Positions 55,136 to 64,000 of a DNA stretch of 64,000 nucleotides are shown here, piece by piece. This DNA is from Cryptomeria japonica (lineage: Eukaryota > Streptophyta > Pinopsida > Cupressales > Cupressaceae). The notes beneath the pieces were generated by a model. It made no database searches and was not told the DNA's origin. It was given only the letters and a program-made list of their open reading frames with translations. A program made the position numbers and the translations under genes. How positions within the stretch are numbered: the stretch's first letter is position 1; every line of letters starts with the position of its first letter. The DNA lies in NCBI RefSeq assembly GCF_030272615.1, contig NC_081412.1, positions 104,210,796-104,274,795 on the forward strand. The letters run 5' to 3'.

Positions 55136-55977
55136 TAGAGACAATCCGTAAGGAACGTGAACATCAAGAAAAGAAGCAACATCAGGAGAAGCCCATCATT
55201 CACAAGAAGGCAACATCTATAGCAGTAGCTCATATTCATGAATAAATATCCAACAAAGTAGAATCACCTCAGGGCAACATCATTTCTCCCCGAGAAGAAA
55301 CAGTCGACCAACAAATGCAAAAAATAGAAGCAGGATCCGACGCAGAATCAGAAAAAGCCAGCAAAATAGTATCAATTATTAAAGATCTATTTTTCCCATT
55401 CAACATACCTGTTTATAGCACTGAAAAGATCTAGGATGATAACTCTAAGACTGATTCCAATGAATATGAATGGGGTAGCTGCTCAAATGCTACTGAAGAT
55501 GCTACAGAAAATACTAGTTCTATATCCCTTTCTCAAGAAGAGTATAGCACAGAAATTAGACTACTTGAATTTGGACCACCGAATATCTATGACGCTAAGG
55601 AAAGTGAGTAGAAACATTATGAACAAGTCTATATAGAGGATGATACCATCGAAGACCTTGACGGAATCCTCGACTTCTTTAACACCCAAACCAATCACAA
55701 TGAAACCTCTATCTTGACACTTACCGCAGCAGAACTTGATCCACCAAACGATTCCTTACCACTTGTCTTTCTTGACCTCATCGACTAGGATGAACCCGAA
55801 ACACATGATATACCAATTTTCCCAAATGATGAATCTATTATTTACTACCTATGTACCATTAACCTGGAAACAGGCTCTACCAATGAACAAAGTAACGATG
55901 TCTACAACCAAGGGAGTGCCAAGTCTCTCAGTCGCAAAAATAAACCAAATAAAAGATGTGATGCTGAAAACCAGTCA
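55136..55977 (+). pseudogene. Tat-B acidic linker before RT
   Basis: Broken frame rich in Glu, Asp, Thr and Ser (DNSKTDSNEYEWGSCSNATE, FVDDTIEDLDGILDFF-like, SIIYYLCTINL). Tat-A has an equivalent acidic linker (15404-14900 and its upstream). It has no catalytic motifs. Confidence 0.6.
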
Positions 55978-57050
55978 ATGGTAGCTCTAGATCACAAAAA
56001 AGTAAAAATAAAGGATGCATCTATGGGTGAAAACCTTTTTAAGGCACCTAAAGATGGGAGAATTGACACTCTTCCTGAACAGTTTCATGAGCGATCACCC
56101 ATATTGATTGAGCCCACTCAATCAATCAACATTGGTACTACAGAAGCAGCCAAAAATATACACCTTGTAGAGTCTCTGACAGACGCAGAAAGATCAGAAT
56201 TTGCCATTTTTTTTAAAGAAAAGCAAATCAACTTTGCTTGGGCATACATAGATATGCCCAAGATTGATCCACAATTAATCATGCATCACTTGTCTAAGGC
56301 TCCAGGAGCTAAACCGGTTAAGCAAAAACTATGAAAGATGAATCCACATGTGGCACTCATGGTTAAGGCTGAGCTAAAGAAACTATTGGATGTCAGATTC
56401 ATTCGACCTATAGACTATGCAGAATGGATTTCCAACATCATACCAATTTCAAAACCAGATGGCAGTATCAAAATATGCACAGAATTTAGAGATGTCAACA
56501 ACGCCTATCCAAAGGATGACTTTCCTTTACCAAGTATTGACATCATTGTAGACCTCACAGTAGGCCATGCAATGTTATCACTAATGGATGGTTTTTCAAG
56601 ATATAACCAAATCAAGATCGCTCCAGAGGATCAAGATAAAACAGTATTCACCTATCCTTGGGGAAAATACTATTGGAATGTCATGCCTTTTGGCTTAAAG
56701 AATGCAGGGGCAACTTATCAACAAGCAATGACAATAATCTTTCATTATATGATGCATACCTTCATGGAAGATTATGTGGATGATTTACTAGCTAAATCCT
56801 TCACCGGAGCAAAACATCTAAGAATCTTAGAAAAAAAATTTGAACGATTGGAAAAATTCCAAGTCAGGCTCAACCCTAAGAAGTGTGTCTTTAGTGTTAC
56901 ATCAAGCAAATTTTTGGGCTACATAGTCTCAGAAAAGGGAATTGAAGTGGATCCAGCAAAGGTACAAGCCATTATGGAGATGCCACCACCAAAGAACATC
57001 AGCCAGCTTAGGTCGCTACAAGGATGACTCCAATTAATCAGGTGATTCAT
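55978..57050 (+). pseudogene. Tat-B reverse transcriptase
   Basis: FAWAYIDMPKIDPQLIMHHL, APGAKPVKQKL, then TGA at about 56332. MNPHVALMVKAELKKLLDVR, GSIKICTEFRDVNNAYPKDD, MPFGLKNAGATYQQAM, and MEDYVDDLLAKS with the catalytic YVDD intact follow. KFLGYIVSEKGIEVDPAKV and SQLRSLQG end it, followed by TGA codons near 57025 and 57043. Apart from those stops the frame is kept. The active site is better preserved than in Tat-A. Confidence 0.9.
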
Positions 57051-58200
57051 CGCTCAACTAGTAGATAAAAGTCTCCCATTTGATCATTTACTACATAAAA
57101 ATATACTGTTCAAATGGGAAGCCAAGTGTGTCGAATCCTTCTATCAAATCAAGCAATATCTGATGAACCCACTAGTTTTGGTACCACTGATAGCAAGAAA
57201 GCCACTTATTCTCTACATTTCAACAATAGATAAATCTCTAGGGGCACTGTTAGCACAAGAAGATCAACAAGGCAAGGAATGAGCAATATACTACATCAGC
57301 AGGACATTGAACGGCTATGAGCTAAATTACACCTTTATTGAGAAAGTCTGTTTAGTTGTGGTCTTTGCCTCTCAAAAATTTCACCACTACATGCTAGCTC
57401 ACACAATTAAGATAGTTGCAAAAATTGATCCTCTCAAATATTTACTCAGCAAGACAACTCTTGCAGGCCGATTGGCTAAATGGGTCATGATTCTTAGTGA
57501 ATTTGATATCCACTATACAGAGCGAAGAGCTATCAAGGGACAAGTAATAGCAGATCAACTAGCAAAAGCACACTACCGAGAAAATAAATTATGGAGATTG
57601 AATTTCCAGATAGGGACGTTCTTGCTATCTCTACCAAACAATGGACCCTATACTTTGATGGATCCTACACACAACATGGTTCAGGTGTTGGCATTCTATT
57701 CATCACTCCTGAAGGATACACTATACCAAGATCATATCGGCTAATGTTCCTATGCACAAATAATGTGGCTAAATATGAGGCATTGGTTATAGGCATCAAA
57801 ATGTCTGTAGAATGGAAAATCATAGAGTTAAAGGTCTACGGAGACTCACAATTAGTCGTCAATCAAATCAATGACTATCAGACCAAGGATGACAAGCTGC
57901 TACCCTATAAGTGAATGGTGGATGACTTCAAGCAATATTTTGTACACATCACCTTCGAGCAAATACCAAAATTGAACAACAAAGCAGCCGATGCAATGGC
58001 TACTATAGCTTCATTACTACAAATCCCAGAACAACAGAGTCATTATGAGTTTCTGGAAGAGCAATTGTTCTCCCCAACCTATGACCACTCAAAATCCCAG
58101 GTTATCTTCGCCTTAACTAGTTTAGACTCCCCCTTATATGGAACAATATATGAGTATCTTAAGACCAATATCCTACCCACTGACCTGTCCCGAAACCAAA
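57051..58200 (+). pseudogene. Tat-B RNase H and archaeal-type RNase H
   Basis: The first RNase H is readable as LILYISTIDKSLGALLAQED, YYISRTLNGYELNYTFIEKV and VARIDPLKYLLS-like text (57180-57560). After a frame change near 57585 the second reads LYFDGSYTQHGSGVGILF, CTNNVAKYEALVIGIKM, VYGDSQLVVNQI and NNKAADAMATIAS. In AEYEAL the catalytic Glu is Lys (AKYEAL), so the second enzyme is probably dead. TGA at 57912-57914 also interrupts it. Confidence 0.86.
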
Positions 58201-59390
58201 AACGTAACTTTATCCGACAAGCTACCCATTATACCCTTACTGCTGATACTTTGTACCATCGAGGTCTAGATGGTACTCTTCTTCGTTGCCTTGATTGTAA
58301 TGAATCTGACTCCTCTTTACATGAGCTTCACGAAGGTATCTGTGGCACACATTCCAATGGTACTACTCTTGCTAAAAAGCTTCTAAGGATGGGATACTAC
58401 TAGCCGACAATGGAAAAAGATTCTTACCACTTCTCCAAGAAGTGTCCTAAATGCCAGATCCATGGCAATCTTATACATGCACCAGCACAGGAACTGTAGC
58501 CATTCACAACATCCTAGCCCTTTTGTCAATGGGGACTAGACTTAGTCGGCAAAATTCATCCTTCATCTTCAAATGGACACAAATTCATTATAACTACAAC
58601 AGAGTACTTTACCAAGTGGATTGAAGTAGTCCCCATGACCACAGTGACTAGAAAACAAATTTCCTCTTTTATCCTTAATTATCTAATCTGCAGTTATGGT
58701 ATTCCCAGTTCCATCATCATTGATAATGGACGACCTTTCAAAAACCAAGATGTCCGAGAACCATGTGAAAAATTCAAAATCCAACATCATTTCTCTACAC
58801 CATACTACCCACAAGGGAATGGTCAGTCAGAAGCATCCAACAAGAAAATATTGAAAATCCTAAAGAAAACAGTGAATGACGTAGGCAAAGATTGGCATGT
58901 GCAGCTTAATCCAGCACTTTGGGCATACATAAATAGCATTCGCACACCTACCGGAGCTACACCATAATCATTGGTATATGGATCAGAAGCTATTTTACCC
59001 CTTCAGGTAGAAATTCCATCTCTTAGAGTCTCTCTAAAAGGCTTAATCCCAGATGAAGAGTATCGAATTAACCAACTGCAAGAACTTGAACTATTAGATG
59101 AAAGATGCCAGCATGCTTATACTCATCTCAAAGCATGTCAACAACGCATGTTCAAAAGCTACAACCACAAAGTCATTCCCCATATTTTTAAAATTAGTGA
59201 CCTAGTACTCAAGGAAAATCCTAGAAATCAGCAAGATCGAGAAAAGAAAGGGAATTTTGAACCTAACTGGCTAGGTCCCTATGTCATCATATCAGTCTAC
59301 AGATCAAGTGCTTATCAACTAACAACTTCAGAAGGAGATGTGCTTGACGAACCAACTAACAACATCCATCTAAAGAAATACTACACTTGA
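58201..59390 (+). pseudogene. Tat-B integrase
   Basis: HHCC region (HEGICGTHSNG, CPKCQIHGNL), then QWGLDLVGKI, IIIDNGRPFKNQD and STPYYPQGNGQSEASNKK giving D, D and E. The C-terminal block reads LVYGSEAILPLQVEIPSLRV, SYNHKVIPHIFKISDLVL, EPNWLGPYVI and HLKKYYT. Stops occur at about 58403 (a TGG in Tat-A), 58498, 58516 and 58965. No chromodomain. Confidence 0.88.
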
Positions 59391-60645
59391 GTAGTCTAAT
59401 GCACGGAAAAAGTCAAAAAAAAAAAAAAATCAAGAAAAAGCAAGTAAAAAGGTACAATAAAAGCAACTGGTGAAAACCTGGTAACAGGCGCTATTGTGAA
59501 AGAATAGCTCCTCTATCTATATCCATATCTTTATCTCTGCAGTAAAGCACTATCGGCCATCACCCGACATTTTATCACAAATATCCATTCATGACATACT
59601 TAGCGTAGTCACTATCCTGATTTATCCATCTAGCCTTTCACCACATCTCACCATGGCTTGGTAATCACTGTACATACCCGCATCAAGAGGTACACTTAGC
59701 TAGGGGCAATAACCGTCTAAAAACTTGTAGCATGTTCAAACCGTCAAAGTTATTTGCAAAAATCAGAACATCATATCCAACAACCAAAGGCTCATGCAAA
59801 TCACAAAGCAAAACATTGATCGATCAAACAAAGAATCACAAAAGAAATATGATGGATGATTTTTTGAAGTATCACATGTTGCATTTTGCATAAAGTTTTG
59901 ACTATTCTTGCATTTAAACTTTTTGAATTATTGGATTCTCTATATTCTCTCCAAAATGCTTCAAAGCTAGAGAAACATTGGGAAACTCCAATATTTTGTT
60001 AGTATTCTATTTGTGAGGCAATCATTTGTACTGTGTAAATACTTGTCTCAAGACGTGATTCACAACACATCACTGAAGACATGATTCCACTTTATGCATA
60101 CAAATGGTTTAATCTTGATCAAACATCATGCAAATTTTTCTCAGGTCATCATGGTTCAATTATACCATTATGCTTGTATAAATTTTCAACATATCCCAAG
60201 ATCAATCAAGGCTCAATAATGATATATATATCGAAAGCAAATAACATGTGGCTATATCAGATGACAAATGCAGAATGAGGATGCTTAAAAAATAATTAGT
60301 TGCATATCATTTTACAATTAGTTGCATATCATTTTACAATTAGTTGCATATCATTTTACAATGAGTTGCATATTAAGATACATCTCACAACATATCATAT
60401 CATACATCTCACTTTCAAAATACATCTCATAACATCATGCATTCACATCACATACATCTATCTAAGCATTGCATCAACATAGAATAAGCACAAGCATATA
60501 AAAAGCATAAATCCATAACACATCAATGATCAAAGAAAATGGTGTCATATATATATCTCAACAAATGATCAATATACAATATCTATCATGTCTATACCCA
60601 GTACAACAAAAACAATGATCAAAAATATAATGGAGACAACGTCTC
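59391..60645. other. Tat-B non-coding region between integrase and PMD gene
   Basis: It starts with the conserved A-run and GGTGAAAACCTGG, AACAGGCGC block (59415-59490) shared with Tat-A. A diverged stretch and AT-rich, CAT/ATC-rich low-complexity DNA (60060-60640) follow. No protein homology. Confidence 0.55.
60297..60362 (+). repeat. 22-bp unit in three copies
   Basis: TTAGTTGCATATCATTTTAC plus AA is repeated exactly three times, followed by a partial copy (GAGTTGCATATT). Confidence 0.95.
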
Positions 60646-62625
60646 TCAAGAGTGACTATCTCCTGAAGGAGACGATCTCAACACAGATGTCCCAGCCCCT
60701 GGATCTCTAGGTGGATCCTATCTATGAGGCCCTGTCATGCCTATGCTCTCTAACCGCGAACCATTCTCTCGAGATTGACTCAATCTCGACTACGTGAAAC
60801 TCTGCACTCGGTGCTCCCTGGGTACTGCATCCTCATAATGTCTCCTATAATACTCCACCTCCTTGGCTCTCAAGGCCAGCTCTCTCAAGGTGTCTCTCAT
60901 CAGACCACCTGTTGCTACTCTCTGCAAACTCCCTGCTAGCTCCTGAGCTTGACCTAACCACTCCAAAATAGTATCCCGCTTTGTGGTTAGTTGTGTAATT
61001 TGACGCTGCTACGCCAATAACTGTGCCTACAGCTGCTACACTGTTAACTATAGGGTCCTAATTTGAGCATTATCTCAATGCGTCGGAACCCAGATCTGAA
61101 GGGGTACGTGGGAAGATGCACTCCACATCCTTCCCCCAGCCCTGAGTGCTAGTGGAGGTAACACATCAGTCCTCCTCCTCTGAGCTAGTCATCTCAACTC
61201 ATCAGTCCCTCCCACGGCTGCTATCACCTCTCCTACTCTCCCCTCACCCCCTGCTCCAATCACCAAACCTCCTCTCCCTCTATCCATCACAGCTCATCGA
61301 ATTGTTCTCTCCACCCGCACCCCTCTATCACCACCATCTCTACCTCTATCTCCTCTCCTCCCCTGATCTCCTCTCCCTCATCGTCCTCCTCCACCTCCTC
61401 CATCATCTCCCTCATCCCCATCTCCACCTCCCTCATCCTCATCATCATCAAAAGCGGGTTGCATCTCCACTGGATCTGATATCCTCGCCATGGTACGAGC
61501 TCTGAACAATCGAGCAAACTCATCCATCATACCAGCATCTAGTATCTTAGGGGCGTAGTCCCATATCTAGCCTACTAACTGCAGAAACTCCTCTATGACC
61601 ACCGCACTATCAATAGTTAGACTCCAATCTAATATATCTTACCTCTAGTGCGTATACAAATAGGTCCCCTATGGTATCCCCTGTTGATGACCATACTACC
61701 ACAAAACTCTAGTAACCAAAAATCTCTTGATCACAAATGGGGTCCACCCTATCAAAAATCGGGTCATGAAGACATATGGCATCTCCAGCCCATCCTTAGC
61801 CCATACCTCGCAATCTATATAAGGTCACTAGATGACTGTATCAATGTCATCCAATACCCTCCTCCAATGCTCAAGTTTGCCCAGCTTCCGTTGGACAACT
61901 AACCCCATATATCCATATGCGTATGCACACCCAACAGGCCTATCTCTATCCACCAGTGGCCTAGCTATGGGAATGTGCTCCCAACACCATACCTATAGAA
62001 GTGTCACGCCAGTTGACAAACTACCGTAACCCAGGTATACTACCTCATGCAAGTCCCTATACAAGTGGGCTAGCATAGCCAATCCCCATGCGAACCTGTG
62101 ACCTTGTGTCACCATCTCCTCCAGCACCAATCCCCATCCTACAAATAGTCCCTTCAACCTACGATCAGGACATAGGAAACCACCTATAAAACCTACCAAT
62201 ACCGATGGAAGAGGCGTATAGTCCAAATCCAAAAACTCCTACCAAGGGATCTCATATCCACAAACTATGTCATCATGAACTATCCAATGAAGTGCCTCTA
62301 TCCCACCCTCCTCTGATTGCTAATAAGGTAATAGTGCACTTACTACAAGTATACACAAGATCCAGTAACAATCCTCTAGGGTCATCGTAATCTCACCTGT
62401 GGCAAAGTGGAAGGTATTCGTGTCACTATGCCATCTCTCTGCCAGTGTTGTAAGTAAACCCCGGTTCATAGTAAACCGAGGCATATCTTGTAGGGAAAAT
62501 AGGCCGCATCTATCAATAATCTCTAGATCGGCCTATGACAACCGTGGTATCAATGCCCATGGTCTAGGGAACCACTCACGTGACTGAACCACTCCCAATC
62601 TCTCTTGTCGAAAGGCAAAACAAGT
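60646..62625 (-). pseudogene. Antisense plant mobile domain (PMD) gene of Tat-B
   Basis: One - strand frame can be followed from about 62625 (FRQERLGVVQSREWFPRPW) to TGA 60646-60648. It matches the Tat-A gene along its length: RGLLTTLAERWHSDTNTFHF, GEITMTLEDCYWILCI, GFIGGFLCPDRRLKGLFVGW, GLAMLAHLYRDLHEVVYLG, HWRRVLDDIDTVI, MPYVFMTRFLIGWTPFVIKR, then an Asp/Glu/Gly-rich run (about 61390-61460), an Arg-rich stretch, and a coiled-coil-like tail with YYRRHYEDAVPREHRVQSF. Its stops are mostly TAG and TGA with one TAA. The TAG at 61993-61995 stands where Tat-A has CAG (8520-8522, LLQVW). No net frameshift exists between 62535 and 60648. It may once have made a nuclear PMD protein; now it is dead. 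Confidence 0.82.
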
Positions 62626-62654
62626 CCAATATCAGTTTCCTCATCAAAATGATA

Positions 62655-62668
62655 GTTCTGATACTAAT
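62655..62668 (-). other. Possible primer-binding site next to copia-type LTR
   Basis: The - strand reads ATTAGTATCAGAAC, two or three changes from TTGGTATCAGAGC. It touches the LTR end at 62669. It could be a decayed initiator tRNA-Met site or chance. Confidence 0.4.
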
Positions 62669-64000
62669 TGTAAAGTATTGATGCCAATAGCTAACAAGAT
62701 GAGAGGGGGGGTGAATCATACAAACTTAAACTTCCATAAAATCAATAGATTCAACCTCGGTAACTTATACTTTTGCAATATAACCAAAACTGCTAAACAT
62801 GCAAACTCATAAACACATAATCATCATAAAACTCATAACACTAGATTTAACATGGGAACCCAAATAGAAAAAAACCACTGTGGGATTTTAGACCCACTAA
62901 GAAATATACTCTTCTAGAGTATGCTCGGTTAAAAGCAAATCCTCTTAAAGATTACGAACACATTGCTAGATGTGACCCGGTTAAGGGATTTCCCTCAGAT
63001 CTGTTAGGATCTTCACTTTGTTAGAAGTGACCTTGTTAAAGGATTTCAAACACTCATTTAGAATGTTACCTTGCTAGAAGGTTTACAAATAAGACTGTTA
63101 AGTCCACTCGGTTAAGAGATTTCCTGTCACTTACAAAATAATAGTAATAAAAATATATCTTCAACTTCACATCTAAAATACTAAAGAAGATTCTTATTTG
63201 CTCAAAACAATCTAGTCATAAGACTTATCTTGTCCGTTTGCTGGGCTTTCTACTTTGTTATTCAAACAGGTCTTCAAGCTTATGTTCTCGGTAATCACTA
63301 TGTAGCATCATTATGCTTACACTTGCTTGCATGCATTGTTCATCAACAATTTCTTATTTATAAACAATTCTCACCACTTAATCACCTTGATCACATTTCC
63401 CATGATCAATCTTAGCCATCAGATCTTCAAACTTGACCAGTTTTAATGTATCCTTCGATCTAAAAATGTTTTACCTTGCCTTGGGACTTGCAGTCCTTTC
63501 TTGGAACTTGTGCAAGGTTATTGCGGTTCAATCTGCACTGTAGATCTTCCTGTTGATTTTCCTTTGCCATATATCCTTAACAAACTTCATGCACGACATA
63601 CCAATCATTTATACATCTCTAGCTAATCATTGTCCTTCATTAAATAATGCTTGTATTCATCCAATACGATCTGTTGTAACTCGGTTGTTACTTCGTTGTT
63701 ACTCGGTTAACACTGAACTTCACTTGGTAGACATTCTGTCTTCATTAACTGATATCGATAACCTTAGGGTTTACCGACTAGGTTCCTTAGGGTTTACCAA
63801 CTAGGTTCTTTGTTCGGTGACATAGTATAGTATTAACCTTACAATCAACAACATATGTAGGACATCAAAACAATCTAAATATCATGATCTCATCATTGTC
63901 TAACTCGGTAATAGTTGCCCATTGAATATCTTATTCCTCCTCTTATTCATCACATTCTTTCTATGTCTTTTACCGACATCTTAATTCTCTTCTAATCAAT
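62669..64000 (-). repeat. Copia-type LTR, running off the right edge
   Basis: On the - strand the end near 62669 reads GATTCACCCCCCCTCTCAT, then TTTACA, the same kind of 3' end as the left copia LTR. GTGGTTTTTTTC and GGTTCCCATG occur in the same order as in that LTR (GTGGTTTTTCCCC, GGTTTCCATG). 62930-63130 holds four to five imperfect units of CGGTTAAGAGATTTCC type. At least 1332 bp long; the far end and any pol are outside the window. Small + strand ORFs here are not genes. Confidence 0.65.

Larger units (their letters stand above)
48058..62668 (+). mobile_element. Tat-lineage Ty3/gypsy element 'Tat-B', right end missing or replaced
   Basis: The 5' LTR (48058-49495), primer site, long leader, Gag, protease, G-patch-like motif, RT, RNase H, archaeal-type RNase H and integrase follow in order on the + strand. 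A PMD gene on the - strand comes next. No 3' LTR is visible. A copia-type LTR starts at 62669. Two frame changes in gag-pol (near 54105 and 57585) and more than ten in-frame stops show it is older than Tat-A. Confidence 0.88.

Noticed and set aside
48058-59390. Endogenous pararetrovirus or other virus
   Set aside because: LTRs, primer site, integrase and Tat-type Gag show an LTR retrotransposon; no movement protein or coat domain of caulimovirids.
61146-61505. 119-residue Pro/Leu/His-rich + strand ORF
   Set aside because: Complement of the acidic Asp/Gly and Arg-rich part of the Tat-B PMD gene.

Overview
The window is nuclear DNA from a seed plant with a large genome packed with retrotransposons. 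The size and nesting of the LTR elements, the AT-rich intergenic DNA and the sparse single-exon genes would suit a gymnosperm, but nothing in the sequence fixes the species. Roughly three quarters is recognisable transposable-element sequence. Only two loci look like possibly functional host genes: an aspartic protease and an unrecognised basic protein with SxIP repeats.

Layout: 1-2855, the 3' end of a decayed Ty1/copia element (+) with its 3' LTR, abutting and probably inserted into an old Ty3/gypsy element of chromovirus (Del/Tekay) type on the - strand (2856-5917 and about 22122-25000). That element's LTR is interrupted by a complete 16.2-kb Tat-lineage Ty3/gypsy element on the - strand ('Tat-A', 5918-22116, target duplication ATACC). 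25560-36225 is an L1-like LINE (-), 5' truncated, whose 3' part holds a very young, intact copia element of Tork type (26085-32078, target duplication CTTGG, 1347-aa open gag-pol, LTRs with one visible difference). 36787-42850 holds a pair of A1-family aspartic protease loci (-), one intact and one frameshifted with a damaged active site. 45761-46819 encodes the SxIP-repeat protein. 48058-62668 is a second, more decayed Tat element ('Tat-B', + strand), closed on the right by a copia-type LTR (-) that runs off the window.

The most interesting content is in the two Tat elements. Each carries, downstream of integrase and on the opposite strand to gag-pol, a gene of about 650 codons with a plant mobile domain (PMD, the MAIN/MAIL1-type aminotransferase-like domain), an acidic Asp/Gly-rich stretch, an Arg-rich patch and a coiled-coil-like tail. 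The two copies are clearly homologous but far apart in sequence. Each stays in one reading frame throughout and is damaged mainly by single-base nonsense changes. In Tat-A, arrays of the short motif GCGTCTGTG lie in the leader of gag-pol and, in the opposite orientation, in the leader of the antisense PMD gene. Each array therefore reads toward the gene it precedes, and the two are complementary within one element RNA. Both Tat elements also share a G-patch-like motif after protease, an archaeal-type second RNase H, and a TGA codon at the same place between Gag and protease.

All reading is by eye. Similarity calls rest on remembered family motifs, and no search or alignment program was run.
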